Shown: positions 14,001-29,255, counted from the first letter of the stretch. The stretch: 64,000 nt of DNA from Nemertoderma westbladi (GCA_032718475.1 JAUCBJ010002735.1:24584-88583); one strand, 5' to 3'. The notes: a model not told the origin generated them from the sequence alone. Numbers and translations are program-made.

Positions 14001-17000
14001 TGGTCGTTTCAACAAAGAAGTTCCAGATGAGGAGTGTGCTGATTTGAAGGAAAATTTAAGTATTTTTGATTATGAATTCCATATAGAAGTTGGATTTTCT
14101 CTGAATATGGCTGAATTCAAAGTCGTTAAAGATGATACTCAGTGTGTGGGTGGCTGGTTTAAGCATGTGATAGGTGATGAAGTAGTTGATGTGACATATG
14201 GAGATGTGATGAGACATTGTGGTGACATTGGTGTAATTACTAATTATGGGATGGAGTTTATTAATGTAATGCATTGGGATATCACTGAGAAATACGTACT
14301 TTCTCAACAAGAATCAGCCCGTTGTATGGAAATATTTGAGGATTCGCAACTTCGCCATCATGTTTTTGTTGGATGTGAGTTTGGTACTGGTCAACAAATA
14401 TTGTGTGAAGAAAACTGGATGACACCATTGGCATATGTGGAAAGGAATTACCAGACATGCCATGTCAATTCGAATTATGTGGAATATGGATTATTTAAAA
14501 ACGTTTTTGTGGATCGGTTTAATACAATGGGTATTGCTATTGATGACTTGGAGCAATATAGTACAATTTCCTTAATTTCTTGTGCCATTGTGCACGAACA
14601 TGCCATTGGTGGTACCCATGAAACTGGTAGTTTAATTCTACAAGTGAAATCGACATCTTCATTTTCATTTTGCAATAGCAGTGTCGATTTCGAGATTGGT
14701 GAATGGGAAATTATCTTCCCTATTAATGAGAGAGCTATCAAGCAAGATTATGTCGCAATTTATTACCATTCTAATTTAGAAATTGCTGGCGACTTATGTA
14801 GTTATGTCATATATGGTGACTTTTATGAGACCTCTATAAAATGGGGAATTACTGGAACAATTTCAAATTTGAAATTTCACAATGCGATTGAAAATTATGA
14901 AATCGGATTTTTAGGTGCGATGTGCAATGCAGTTTACGCCACAATTGAGTGTCAACCGCGTGATGCGGTTGAAGAGGATACATGGAACACTGGTCAAGTC
15001 ATAAGCAAAAATGAACTTATTCATGACATTGCTAATACTTCAATTCAGTGGAATTGGCTGCATAAAGTTGTGTCATGTAGACAAGATATAACACATGGCT
15101 CAGTTCTCGACCTTTCCATTCACTGGCACTCTTTATCAACACTTTATGTTGAGGAGTTTAATGAACAGAAAGTAAACTTAGTAGAAACCGTTTTTGAGCC
15201 ACTTGGTTGTCATCGCACTGGGTATGGTATTGAACAAAATATTGCGAAAGAAGTATTTGGGGAAATAGAATTTGATATACTGATTGAAAATACTTATAAA
15301 TCATCGGAAATTGAAATGCTTGGCTTTTCTGTCCAGGGCCTTTATGAAGATGCCAATGTTCTGAGACAGCCTCATATAAATGGTGATTATGTTGAAGAGA
15401 GTGTTCAATATTTATATGCAGATGTATACGAGGGTTTCAAGTTTACTAATGTGAAATCCTCTTATGCTATTGACTTCTATCCACAGATGTTAAATCGTCG
15501 CGATGTTTGCATATTTGGAGGTTATTTAGAGATGTATCTAGAAGAATGTTGGCACTTTCTCGGTAGTTCACATGTACAACATTACGATATTGAATTTGCA
15601 GAACAGTATATGACAGGCGAATATAGTATTGCGCATCCAGACACATTCATGCCCATAATTCAGGGTGTTACTGTGTCTGGTGAGATTTCATGGTGTTCAT
15701 CAGTAGATAGATACACTAAAGATATTGCTGTGGATTACAGTAGTAGTTATATTTTTGGAGATAACATGGAAAATTTCGACACATCAAGCTCTTTCATTGT
15801 TTGTGGAAATTCTGTAAGTGATGATTTTGACATGGAATGGGACTTTATTGGGCTCAGCACATTAAAATCATTTGTTCAAGAGATGGTTGGAGGAGAAATA
15901 GAATCCCCCTTCGAAGGAGACCTTGATGTCAACAATGTTGTTGTGTATGGAATGGTTTATCTAAGTCATATGGGTTGGGAATCTACTGCTTTGATGCAAT
16001 ATTCACAGAAAGAAGCAGCACAATTGTATTTACATGATAAACAGTTGGCAACTAAATATAATGTAAATACTGGAACAAATATGGGAATTGGAAAAAATCA
16101 ACAAGAGTCTTTACCAATTGAAGAAGCATTTACATTTTCTGAGAAGAGAATATATAATCAATTTTGCAATATTAACAGCGAAATGCATTGGCTAGATGGT
16201 AATCCTAGTGTTTCATGGCATTCTTCTAGAGGATATGGTTTGGAGAATTCAGAGCATTTGGATGCTACAAATGTCATGTGGATCGAAAAACCTGTTGTGG
16301 AAGTTATCAAACCTTCATACCATCTGGAGAGTTTCATTAATACATACTATACAACCTATGGAGTAAATATGTGTTATGGGTGTCTCGAACAATCGGTGGA
16401 ACAACTTGAAGGAGATTTGTCAATATTTGGAGTGACTACAGAATATGAGACTCCAACAGTAACGACTCATGTGTTTATTTACTGCGACAGCACTGCTAAT
16501 GAAATAACCGTCTTCGGTGAAGAATTGATCAACCGTCACAGTTGGTATAAGACTATTAGTGTCATTCAACCGAAAATGGAATCTGCTGATATACACGTGG
16601 AAGCAGAATCTATTTATGTGAAAGGTAGTATGTTCTTTAAAGAAATAACTTGTCTACCTAATATGCAATGGATTGATAATGAGTTTGATTATTCAATGGA
16701 TTTGACGATTTTTAAGAACAAAGTTGAGTATCCTGTTATAGAGCTTACTTCAATAGAATTTAGTGAGAAGCCAGACATTTCTTTTGCGTACATGCAAGGT
16801 ATTGCTGTATATCTAGAGGTCGATTTTGATAGTGTTGATATTTATGGCGATTTGGGCAAAGAACTAGATTCAGCGCAACGAATCGGCATGCATGATGTTT
16901 TTGATAACTCTTATTCATCTCTAGAATCTGTAGCAATGTGTCATCCAGCACTTGATCAAGCGTTCTCACATTATGGGACTATAACAAGTTTATTTTATGA

Positions 17001-20000
17001 GAAACACGGCTTTGAATATGCAGAATGGTCATTGGGTGATTCTATAGATGGTTATTCAACATCTAAATTTGAGATTCAATTTGGGAACGAAATTCCGTCA
17101 AACCTGGAATGGGATATTTTACAATATACTGGGGAATTTAAACGAACAAGTGCAGTTTCTAGAACACATTTTGATAGAGTTATGCCTACTATAAAGACAC
17201 ATGAAGCTCATATTTGGTGCATATCAAAATGTTCTGGTTATGATGCTGTTTGGTTCACTGCTACACCAAAAGTGTCTGAGAGGTTTCATTTGGAAAATGC
17301 TCACCAAAGTAAATACCTGATGGAGTGGTATTACGGATCCGAGAATATTAGTTACATTATTTATGGTAATTGTTATGATAATGATTGTCATTTTGAATTT
17401 TGCAGAGATTTTATTTCTGAAGTATATGCAACAGATAACGCCAGATTTCTTGATTCTGTATGGAATTGGTGTCATATACTGCATGTTAAGGATCAAATTT
17501 CATATTTGGAGGCTGAGGAGCATGTATGGATGCAAGAATTTGATTTTATAAATAGCAAATTTGAGCAGACACATGGAGTGGAATTTGTTGGCTGGGAATA
17601 CACCAGCCAATTGCATACTGAGTATCACACAAATTTTAACCAATCCTATTGTTTACCTCTGGATAGTAAAGTTAGTTCGATGAGTTGTGTGTTTAAAGAA
17701 AATTATAATGAGAATTTTGCTAGTGAAGTTGTTGAATTAGCTTTTGACCGAGCGCTCTGCAGTCATCGTGGTGTGGTGATTGCTTCTTCCCACCAATCCC
17801 AGTTGGTGACAACAGCATTGGAAGTGACATCACTTTTAGCTAAAGCATTATTTAACCAGGACTATGCCAATATTGGCCAAGAAGTTATGGATATAGAAGA
17901 CAGATGTGACAGCAGCATTTGCAAATGTTATGGGACTGCTTCTTGTTTTACTATAGAGGATGGATACGCTGGATCTTTTACAACAGATACACTAAATAAG
18001 GAAAACTGCAAGTTGATTGAAGAAATTCGATTCAACAAAGGTAACTATTTGTTTTCTTTTGGAAGACGATTTGCCCTAGGGTTAGTAAACCATGTTTCCG
18101 ATATTTGGGAACTAACTTACAGTGAACATACAGACAAAGCTGAGAGAGAATTATTGAAGGTCCAATCTCATAGTGCAAGTTTATTTAAGCCAAGTATTTC
18201 CTCTTACTGCATATTCGGATTTGGAATTGTATCAAAAATTATTTCTGGAACTGTTTCGGAGTTTCAAACATACAACACCTCACATGCCCTATCAAGAATA
18301 GAAGGAGCTGTTGATCGATGTGGTCTGCAAATTTATGTATCTTCATCATGGTCAATAGGGTTGATCAACAATGCAAGTCTTTTTATGGAAGAAACAGGTT
18401 TTTGGATGCACCAAACTTACAATCGTGAATTTGCAGATGTTTCTATTTTCCTTGCTGATTCTGATCAGTTGTATAACAAATATAAACCCAAAGTTATTGG
18501 TAACAGTTGCGAATCATACTTAGAGTTTGGAGCCATCGGGCATTTCTATAATGTTACTCCGCCATCTGAATATGTGAGATCTCTGGACGAGATCGCCATT
18601 CCTTTGGAATATTCCAAATCGTTATGCTCTATTAGCTTGGCATTTGGCGAAGAGCTTATTTGGAACATGGATTTGGAAAATCTCCTTATAGGAAATATGC
18701 GGAGTTTGGGTATGGAGCAAGCCAGCATCAATTACCAGGATGACCCTACCCAAACGGCTAGTAGACATTCATTTGAGACATTCAATGATGCATCATTTAA
18801 CTCTATAAACTGGCATACCTTACAGAAAATTTTGGATATAAAACATGAAAAGGCGAATGTGTTCACATATATTTCATCTCTGTCTGGAGTCTCAACTGAC
18901 AGTATTGACTATATTTGTGCTCAGTCTAAAATTGAATCATTCTCTGATGAATGGCAATGCTCTCAGCCATACTTTAAACTACACATGAACTCAGAGTATG
19001 TCAGTGTTGTAGTAGAACCAAACAAAACCCAACAAGAGTTATTATCATCACAAGATAAATATTATGGTAACTCTGTTGATAATTGCAATCTTTGGCAAAC
19101 CGTAGGCGAAGCAGTGGATAAGGTTATTATCAAAAATCATGCGCATATACTCGAAGTAATAACGCAAATGTATACATCTTATAATGCCTCCGCAGATTTA
19201 CCCTTATTAGGTGCCACACAGGAATACCAATCTATTGAGTACGGAGTTACTGGAACTATTGGTTACTCAAAACCACAGAAAATAAATCTGGGCTTTATAC
19301 TTCAAGATGTTTTGCAAAGCTGTGCTACTAGTGATAGCACATTTGTTTATGGACAACAGATATATGGACTTATTTCTGGCGAGTTTTGCGCAAAAACATG
19401 TAATTATCTTACTGAATGCGCTATTGTTAAGAAAATACAGGAAACACCTCTGATGGATTCGAATATAAAACGCAATATTATTTGGTGTACTTCAGTGCAA
19501 GAGTGTTCTGACTTGGAGATTGAACCTGTTAGTTACTTTAAAGTATCTGACACATATATGGTCCAGTTAGATACCAAAGTGGATTCTGCAATTTTGGAGC
19601 GAACTCCTTCTTTTAATATTGGATACTTTAACGGTTTTGGTGCATTAAACTCTAATGTTTGGGAAACCATCAACCAATTTCCGAATACAACTCCATTAAA
19701 AGATCATACAACAGAGTCATACATTGGGTATGATATGCAGCGTTCAATCTGTAACAAATTCGGCTATAACTTAAATCACTCTATAGAAAATGATGGTTTT
19801 ACATCATGGGAGTACATAAAGGCTGATTATGAAAGCTTGCCAGAGACATCATATGGTATTTTATCAATAGATTACTATCTTGAGTCCTTATTTTACATTG
19901 GAAAATGTACTATCTTGGGTAACACAATTTTGGAAGAAATCGTATGGGATTACCTTGGTCATAAAGAGATTCCGAAAGTCGACCATGTTAGTGAATCCAT

Positions 20001-23000
20001 AGTTGTTGATAATTCTCAATGTACCTGCAATATCAGTTCAGATTGCGAAGAAATTATAGCTGAAACTAATGACATATTTTCTGAAACACCCGAACTAGAT
20101 ATATTTGTAAGTGATAGTGGTGCAAGAGAATTTTGTAATATCAGAATTGAGTTTGAAGTCAGTTTATGCCATCCTTCCAGAGAGTTTTATCACACATATG
20201 GATTTGGTATACCTGAAGAAACTTACTATGAACATGTTGGTGGAATTGTTGAGGCACCTGGAATGGAGGAATATGGCCATCTGATTGATGATTTCAAGGG
20301 ATTAGCTACGTATGTGGTGAAACCGAGATATATATGTTACACCATGTATGAAGAGGCTGTATATCATCAAACCATGGAATATATTAATCTAGAATGGTTT
20401 GAAACTTGTGAAAAGTGCATGGCAGATGTCATATACGAATCAAATTTATACGAAAGACAATATGTGCAGAAACATTATGTGTATGGGAAGGAGTTATTAG
20501 CATTCAACACTTGGGAATCCTTGGGAAAAATAGGATCATACCAAACTGAAGATGCGAGATTGATTGAATCCTATGAACTTCATCAATATGGGTTCCTGGA
20601 GGCGCTTGTTGTAATGTATTTTTGTGAGAAATTAATTGATATTGTTGGAGAATGGGAAAAAATTCAAGATTTTGATTTGATGTTTATGGAATATGAAACT
20701 GCCTTTGTTTATTTACATGAATACAAAGTTACGGATCATGCAAATGAAAAAGTGTGTGTGGTATATGGTGAGGGTGATTTGAAAGAAATTGTATGGCAAT
20801 CAACCGTAGTTTTAAATATATTTTCATTGGGATCAGTATTTGCCTGTGTTATTGAGCAAGTAAACATCATGTATGGGAAGTCACAATGTAAATGGGGAGA
20901 TGAATTTGCTTTCGGTCAACAAACAGAAGAAATTACAAACTGGAAAACTATCAATTCAGAATTTTACAAACTTCACGGTACAAATTCGGTGGCAGTGGAA
21001 TATCATCAAATCCTAGAAGGGCGTATTAAAATAGATAGTGTTGTAGTTAGAGGAATGGAGATTAATGAGTCCAACAGTTGGCAAAGCAGTCAACCTCTCC
21101 AACAAATTTCATATTCTAATGCATATGAATCATTATGCCATGATCATTTGTACTTTGGTTTTGCTCAAGATACTGCCTCAGTAACGAATGATTCATATCA
21201 AGAAGTACTTGATACTGTTTGGCTTCATGCTAAAGGATTTAATCCCGATAACGTATGGTCGGAACGATCTGGTTGGAGTTTCCATTACTCTGAATTTTTC
21301 CAGCCCATTATATACAATCCCAAATTAGTTCAGGGGGTAACTACGCATTCGTCTACTTATTGGGAAGATTTACAACATTTTGAATCAAAGGATTTATTTC
21401 AAGATTGTTTATTTGGATTCGATGTTGTGGATAATTTGGAGAAACTTGATAAGACTGTTACTGCTTACGATATGGCTGAGTGCGATTTATCGGAAGAGAT
21501 TAATCTAGAGGACTTTGCTGTAGATATACTGGTGAAGGGTGTTGAACACGATATTGCAGGATTATCTTTTCAGATGACCCTTACATCCTCAGGTCATGCA
21601 GATAAGACCATCGTTTATGGAAACACAACATATGATGGAGTTGATTGGCAGATGATATACATCTCAGATTGCTTAGAGTATACTTTCTGTTCTGTTCTTG
21701 TTGAGGGTGTTATTCAAAGACATGGGGTATCAGTTGATCAAGGGAATTCATGGAATGTAGGTTGCATTGAAAGTATAAACTATATGTCAGAGACAACACA
21801 TCAATTAGACCACAGAAACCTTGATATTGACAATACCAATGTATCATTGTGTTATGAATCTTTTCATTGTTCGCATTCAAAAGACCGAGAATATATATTG
21901 GGCAATGCTTTTCAAAGTAGTGCTGTATGGGACATAAGTCAAATACTTATTATTGATGTACCCCAATACGAGTATATACAAGATTATGAAATCGAGTATT
22001 TTCAGCATAGAAATTTAGGTGTGTCAGTTCAATGTGCCCTTACTCTAGGTAGTGCTAGCACTGACTCATTAGAAACAAATTATTCCGAACAGTTTACCAC
22101 CAACACTGCTGAAAATGATTTTATTGGATCAACAATTGCATTGGATATTATTAAATCTGCTGTTTGTGAAAAGGCGGTACTTTTTGGGGATGCGATTTCT
22201 AATGTAACAAATTGGCATACAACAGGCTCTGTTGGTGGTTATTTGACAACTAATGTGACGTCTAAACTTAGCGTGGAGGCAATGTGGCATCGTGTAAATG
22301 TTATAAAAGCTTCTAACAGTGCTATGGCAGCAATTGAAACGTGTACTGAAATATACCAATCATTAGATATGTTGTTAATTGGTGGTGTTGGGAACGAATT
22401 CGCAGAGGTTTTCCATAATGCGCATCACATAATAGAAAAAGTGGATGAACAATTTTATAATACTTGTGGTGACATTGTTCAAGGTGTTGTTGATTGGAAC
22501 TTTGTGGATAAATTTATTGCTGATATTTCAGGGAAAGAGACAATTTCCAACATTAGCGAACACTTTGCTCTTCATGAAGGTGTTAATAAGGAGTATGATG
22601 TTTCACTTTGCATCGCCCAAGAAGTTGAATGGGATATTCTTATGGAATATTCACATAACTATTTGTTAAAGAATCCTAATTTTGAGTTTGCTGGAATTAT
22701 AACTCATACTTCGGAAGAAAACATTTGTGAAGTTTCGTCAATTAAAACGTACGGTAATCATATATTTGAAACCTCAAATTGGGATCGCTTGTGCGGTAAT
22801 TTGGGTTATTTAACGTCTGCAGCCCATCAGCAATTTGAATTCTCTTATTTCTGCAACACCTATAATTCTAGCTATGGCGAAGAACGCTGCTCAGCACAAG
22901 TTTCTTCTTTCTATTCAGAAACACAAACATCGCTTCCATTTCTTCAGACTGCAGATCTACTGGATGTTGGGGATGTTGTGTACCACATGTTTGAGTTATA

Positions 23001-26000
23001 TAATGAGCAAATGTTGTTCCATAACAGTGTTCAAGGAACCAGTTCTGATGAAATATTACACTGGGAAATTTCTACTGACCTGGTTAATCAACCGTATGCT
23101 ACAGGCCAGGCAATTAGCTCTGACACATCTTTGGTTGGTTTGAGTACACAATCTGTAACATGTGATACTGTGTCAGGTCACCAGATTCAGCAAACATTTA
23201 ATATTAACTTCTCGTCAGTTGATAAATTATTTGTGGGGGTTGTGGAATCTGAATATACTGGAATTGTAATTCATGAAAATCTACAAGGATATTACAACAT
23301 AACAACTCAAAAATCATTTGGTTACCAGGTGGAAACATTGCTTGAGTGGGAGTTCGCATCACAAACTGCACGATATCATATAGACTCTGCACGCCTTGAA
23401 TACTCCCTTGAAATATTACATAATGATCGGAATTGTCAAGTGGATCTGAAATTGTCTGACGCCTTGATGGATACGTTTGATTTTAACTGGGATATTGCGC
23501 AGATGTTTACTAAATGGCATAAGGAACGTGACTTTGCAAATGTAGCAACTGAGTATCACAAACTCGATCAGAATGTAAATGTAAATTATTACTGTTTTTT
23601 GGGAAATTCAACTGAACATATTATCGATTGGCAACATGTTATGTCGTATCAAAAGGCCACTGAATTTTCTGAATTTCCTCATTACAATTACCAAACTGTT
23701 GAAATTCATCGTGAAATGGAATCAGTAAGAAGTCATGTTTTGGCTTATGGTCAGCAAATAGATATTTTCTTTGAATGGGACATGTTATCATTTGGAGAAT
23801 ATGATTCGTCATTCCAAGATACTGTTTCCATAACATTTGCTAGAGAAATTGCAATTTGTGAATCTTTTGAGAAACGGATTATTTATGGTAATTGCTGTGA
23901 GAACTTGTTACTATGGGATGATTTAAATTATTCTAGAAACGCAAAATATGAGTTTGCTACAGAACAGGTATTTGACATATTTCATCCAGGTAGTTTTCAA
24001 ATTAAATCATCCATGATTTGGTCAAATGGTTCACAGATGTACCCCGAAAGAGATTGGCTATATTGTCAAGAATATATCCCTGAAAAACAATCTCAAGATT
24101 TAGCGAATATAATATGTGAATCTTGGGGGTTTCTTTCAAAAGCAGGATTTTCTCTGTATGAAATCGCAGGCAATTACACTGAAAGTTTGTCAACCTTTGA
24201 ATATGTTGGACAGTACCTCCAGGGACACGTAGAACATGAACGGGCATTCATGAGTGATACATTAACTATTCTTTTGACAGATTATGGGATTAGTTATGGC
24301 CAAAGAATGAATACAGCTGAAACCAACTCCTTTGACACTGTCTGGGAGTCTTCTCTAACTATAACAAGCAGAAAAAGTAATTTAGATTATGCTGGATCAT
24401 CATGGGAACTGGACCATTCTGTCAGTCGCGTTTTACCCAAAACAATTATGTATGGCAATGAGTTCAATGAGTATTATCCTTGGGATTATTGCACTTTTAC
24501 TATCGGATATATTGCAGAGCTAGCGAATCACAGCCTACATTTTCTCCATATACATGATGGCTATACCACTGATGAGGCCAAAAGTTATCGACATCCTGTT
24601 GAAGGGTTTGAATACTTTGATTGTGGATGTACCCACCCGTTTTTTTCACCCGGACAATGGACTGCCTTTGCGGATGTGAGCAGTTTCGTAAGTGATATCG
24701 ATGTTGGTGTTTCTTCGCGGCAAGATGTATCTTGTGGAAACCACCTTGACTCATACACACTCTGGGAATCTGCAGATAATTATCATTCCCGAGTGATGAA
24801 AGAACATTCAACCAGTATATTTCATGATTGTGGCTTTGAACAGCATAATTTATCTTTATCTTTCAGCATCAATATGGGATATGGAATGGATAATGTATCC
24901 TTATTTGAAGATGACATTTCTTTCAACATACTATTGACTCATTCAGGCAGTGAATATGTTGGTATTACTTTCGCAGAAGATATATACGATCAGAAGAATG
25001 TAGATACCGTCAGTGTTTATGGAGATGGATATTTGCAGTGGGACAATTGGGAATATGTTGGTTTTATTTCCGGCTATGATGTAGAAATTGTAACTTATGG
25101 GATTCATTTTGAAACACTGTTTAGTGGAATTGGATCAGATATAAATCATTTGTGGTCTTCTTCTGAAATTAATACAATCTCTGATTTCTGGGAACATAGC
25201 TTTGATTTCATCAAACATCGACATTCCATGGAGGTTGTTGAAATTAGGTCAGATTTTTGTGACTTGGAAACTCATTTTGGGATCCGCTTGCAACAAACAT
25301 ACCGTATACCTCAAACGGATGACATAACTTGGGAAACTACTGGAATTGGATCAGATTTATTAAAAGAATCCGTATTACTGGGGGCAACATATGATGCAAC
25401 CTACCTAACTAGGTCTTTTAAGTTAGAAGATAGTGTACGACTAGGAGCTAGTATTCAAGAGGAATTGGTTGTACAGTCTGATTATATCCAGTTTTTGAAT
25501 TGCCTTACTTCAGCTCAAGAACAAGCCAATCTCATTGTTGCTCAAAGGGTAAATGATGCCGTTGAAATAAATAAAGAGGTTTGTTACGGAAAACCTTCAT
25601 TCAATATGTTTACATGGGAGTTTGCTTGCGCAATGGAAAGTGCCATATTTGAATCAGCATTTGACATGTTTTATGGATATTTCCTGGAAAATCATTATGA
25701 TGGCAACATAAATGTATCTCTATATAATGAACAACATTCATTAGAAGATACCCAATGGATGCATGTTGATGAATTTTGCAAAAAGGATACTTTGTTTCAC
25801 TACGCAAGTATTTCGGCACATTTCGACATACTAAATATTAAAGTAACAATTAAGGAATCTTTGGAAATATGCAATGCTATCGAAAGTCTTTTGATATGGT
25901 GTCATGCGGGAGAATTTTCAACCTCTAGTCATGCTGTAGAAAAAGGCGAACTTTGTGGAGTTGTCCTATTTAAACCAGCCACATTTAAATTATTCAGGCC

Positions 26001-27497
26001 GGAAGTATGGGGATCATCGAGTTTTGAGGACTGGACTGATATTTGGACATCCCTTGACACAAAGTCATGGAATTTGCCCGAGAGTCTGAGACTTGGTTCC
26101 ATTGCACATAATGATCTTAATACGATTGAATCGCGGAAATTGGTGCGAACGTATAATTTTGCAATGGAAAATATTATCTGTTGTGAATTTGAACATTCAA
26201 TGAGTGATGTTTTTCATGATTCAGCCAATGTAAGCCTGGAGTGGAGTCAAACAAACTATGGCAGTATTGAACACGGTAGGAAGACGATGTCATTTTCTAT
26301 TATCAATGCCGTTGATGTTCTATTTAATGAAGATGCATTCATGTTTACTGACCAATCAACATATGATGGGGCATCTATGGTATTGGAAGAACATTGGATG
26401 GGAACTTTCGTTAACATACACCAGGATGTACAGTACGGAACTTCTATTGAAAAATGTATAGACTGGGGTACTATTATGGAATCAATGCCATTTCAACACA
26501 ACTTTGAATTGGCATTATTTGAAAAGGCGGTTTACAATCATTATGAATTTGGAATTTGCGGTGAAGGTGTTGAGTTATGTTACGGTTATTCCGATATAGC
26601 AAATCTTGCCTTGGAATGGAATTTATATACTTTATTGGATAGACCTGCTCGCGAATACGTTGGTGCGGAAACGTACACACCAGTTGGGGGCCAGCACACC
26701 ATTCGCAAGGATTATTCTCTATGTTTGGAAATGTCAATGTATATCGATTGGTTGAATGTGGATACATTTTCTACCCATTCAATGGACTCAGTTTTCTCGA
26801 ATGTTCACCGAGAGGTTTCATTCGACCATTACAATATGTCATCTTACTTGGAAATGTGTCAAGCTGAACTGTCATCTGTAACATTTATTAATGTCAACTT
26901 GATCGCTATTGAAAAGGAGGATATAAACCTAGAGAATGTTGACATATGCGACTGTGATTATCTAATGACAAGAACAACTGACATCGTTAAACCTATTGTA
27001 TATGGATATCATCAATCAACGATGTGTAAATGGAACTCGGTTGACTTTACTGGCTATGAGCTGCTTTCTGTCGAGGCTGGATGGCAGCTTGAATTACATC
27101 ACTCTTACGCTACCATCACCAGAGCAACAGAGAGTACGTCCTATAACATTGCGGACCAATCGCAAGAGTTTATCGTTTGGGATTCTCTTTTCAACTCAAA
27201 GATTCTTTCCTACGAGACCAACACTGCTGATGCGTCTGCGCATTCATCTTGGCACAGGTGTGAAACAACCGGGAGATATACCGTTAGAGGTGAATACCAG
27301 TCGAGTGCTACACCATGGAATCAGGTCTGCGAATTGGGCGAGGCTGTACCAGAGGTAGCCTATATGTCGTACGCCGCTGATATGTCTCGCAACAGTAGCC
27401 GGATAAAAGAGAGTAGCGAGTGGAGTATCCCAGATGAGACGGTATTCACATTAGACTGGGAATATTTACAGCACATTCTGAAAGATAATCAACAGAG
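2061..27497 (+). CDS. Giant W-repeat protein, 25.4-kb internal coding exon
   Basis: About 8,480 codons without a stop, one of the longest coding exons one could expect to meet. The whole product is a degenerate tandem repeat of about 47 residues. Each unit has a small hydrophobic/aromatic pair before a Gly (often YG, WG, FG followed by N), then an aliphatic residue, any residue, and Trp followed by Asp/Glu; a KP or RP often follows about 12 residues later, then an Ala and an aromatic or acidic residue. Trp-to-Trp spacing at the end of the exon is 46, 47 and 47. I see no signal peptide, membrane segment, coiled coil, kinase, FnIII or Ig domain in it. The exon ends at ACAGAG|GTAAGA, a strong donor (phase 2). 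The stop TAA directly after lies in the intron. Function unknown; the Ig domains further on suggest a cytoskeletal giant protein. Confidence 0.88.
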
Positions 27498-28139
27498 GTA
27501 AGATTATATATGCAACTAGAACTAGAAAGCTATAAGTTTAAATTTTAAATGGTAAATTATAAACCTTATATGGTAGGTATGTGCAGTAGTAGTACCACCA
27601 ACTAAAACCAACAGTGAGCTAGACATGTCATTCATGTGTCAATCATAATGAGTCACCTGACTGACATGCACGAACTATTCCATCTCACCTTCTTTTTGTA
27701 CTGTTTATTCATTCAAACCGGTGCTGGCCAATATATCATCCATTACAAGAGGGATAAGATAATGAAATGCAGGAATATCAACATTAGCAAGTACACCCCA
27801 GACAGGATATATCAGCAATGGGTGTGACTGCCTCATTATTAATTTTGTGAAGATAACACTAACTGGCCTTGTGAAATACTGGGGATGAGACCTCGTAAAC
27901 TTCGAAAGAAATGTTCTTTTTTCTGGCCCTCGCTTCTTACACTTCAGATAATTGGCCTGGAATCGATAGCTGGTTGCCTGGTTACCCTATATCAGTGACC
28001 TTCATGGATACCTCTAGGTCTACTGTACCCCAGCGGTTTGTACTGCAGTGAGCTGACTCTGCGCCACACATTAGTAAAGTAAAGTGTTTGTAACAGGAAA
28101 CACCAGAGGCGACCCGAAGTTTCCTCTCTCTTGGCTGTT

Positions 28140-28345
28140 ACATATAAGACAGGGAGGGCGCCACACGTACTCCCAAGGGTGAACACCAACACACCGTAGC
28201 TGTCCAACCCAACCGAACCCAGGTTAGGTTCCCATATCGCTGGGTTGGCCCACCAGTTACAAAATTGTAACTACCTCTATACGGTATCGAACCCGGGACC
28301 TGCCAGCTACAAGCAAGGCGAGTGATCACTCCAGCAGATACTGGT
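28140..28345 (-). mobile_element. Putative tRNA-derived SINE
   Basis: On the minus strand the sequence has a B-box-like GGGTTCGATACCG (plus-strand 28281-28293) and, about 35-45 bases before it, a TGCTGGAGTGATC stretch resembling an A box (about 28322-28336), separated by a tRNA-like arm with GGCAGGTCCC. This A-to-B spacing is that of an RNA polymerase III internal promoter. The downstream limit is not visible, and no tail or target duplication was identified. An isolated tRNA pseudogene is the alternative. Confidence 0.5.
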
Positions 28346-28805
28346 TCTTTGGTAATTTCCTAGAATATGTATAAAAATTCAAAAAACAGTTGGGAATTGG
28401 CGACCCTCCACCCACACCTACACTGACATTAACGATACGATGGAATATGTACCACACTGTCGAAAGTGCTTAGACAACCCGTGTCTAAGTCGAGACACAC
28501 TGCCCCAGTCTCTCCCATCTCTGAAATCTCCCTGATATTTTTGCACCGACGTCGTTTATTAATACCGAATTAATTTAAAATCATCTCTGCCATCGTCTTT
28601 TTTTGTTTTAACAAATTGATTTTTTGAATTAGTTCCATAAATATGTTGAGTTTCTAGTTACAAGGGATAAAAAATCGAGTAGAATGATTGTAGATATAAT
28701 GGGTACACAAGCAGCAAACCCTGCTAAGCCAAAAATATATGGAAATTCATAAAAAATACAATCAAAGTATTAAATTGAAGAACCGCATAAGTTATAGGAC
28801 GATTT

Positions 28806-29255
28806 ACTACTACTACTACTAGGTCGAGCGAACTCGGACAGTGGAAACGGTTGTCCACGGCTACGCTTTCCTTGTGTTGTTTGCCAGAGAAGTAGATCTG
28901 GTATGACCTCTTCTTTACTTCTCCATCAGTGCCCACTGGATCTTAGTCTGCGTTCACGGAGGGTGGTTGATACAGGTGGTATTGTACCATAAAGCTCGGC
29001 ATTTGCCATGTATTGTCTCCAGCTGATGTTTAGGACTGCCCTTAGTAGTCTTGTGTAGCAACCATCAATTCGTTGCCCAAGTGATTTCGTCAGTGTCCAG
29101 GTCTCACCCCCGTATAAAAATACACTTTCCACTGTGGCTCGAAATAACTTAATCTTCAGGTGCCTGGAGAGATCTGATTTCCAGATGGTATCTATTTTTG
29201 ATGGGGCTGCCTAAGCCTTTGCTTTCCTAACTTCTATGTCTTTTTTGCTACTCTC
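28806..29255 (-). mobile_element. 5'-truncated, degenerate RTE-like LINE remnant
   Basis: Reading the minus strand from about 29255 gives the C-terminal end of a non-LTR reverse transcriptase: a KLFRATVESVFLYGGETWTL thumb/connection motif, RLLRAVLNISW, ELYGTIPPVS and RERRLRSSGH, then, after a frame change, a DLLLWQTTQGKRSRG block. There is one stop in the upstream part and at least one frameshift, so it is dead. The 3' end is a run of about five TAG units (minus strand, 28806-28821). It lies antisense in the intron of the giant gene. It is related in C-terminal layout and in its TAG tail to the LINE at 48.1-51.15 kb, but the two sequences are clearly diverged. Confidence 0.85.

Noticed and set aside
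27636-27827. Plus-strand open frame of 63 codons in the intron
   Set aside because: Short, with no recognisable motif or repeat signature, and the surrounding sequence looks non-coding.
28138-28329. Minus-strand open frame of 63 codons in the intron
   Set aside because: It lies in the SINE-like element and covers its tRNA-like part; not a gene.
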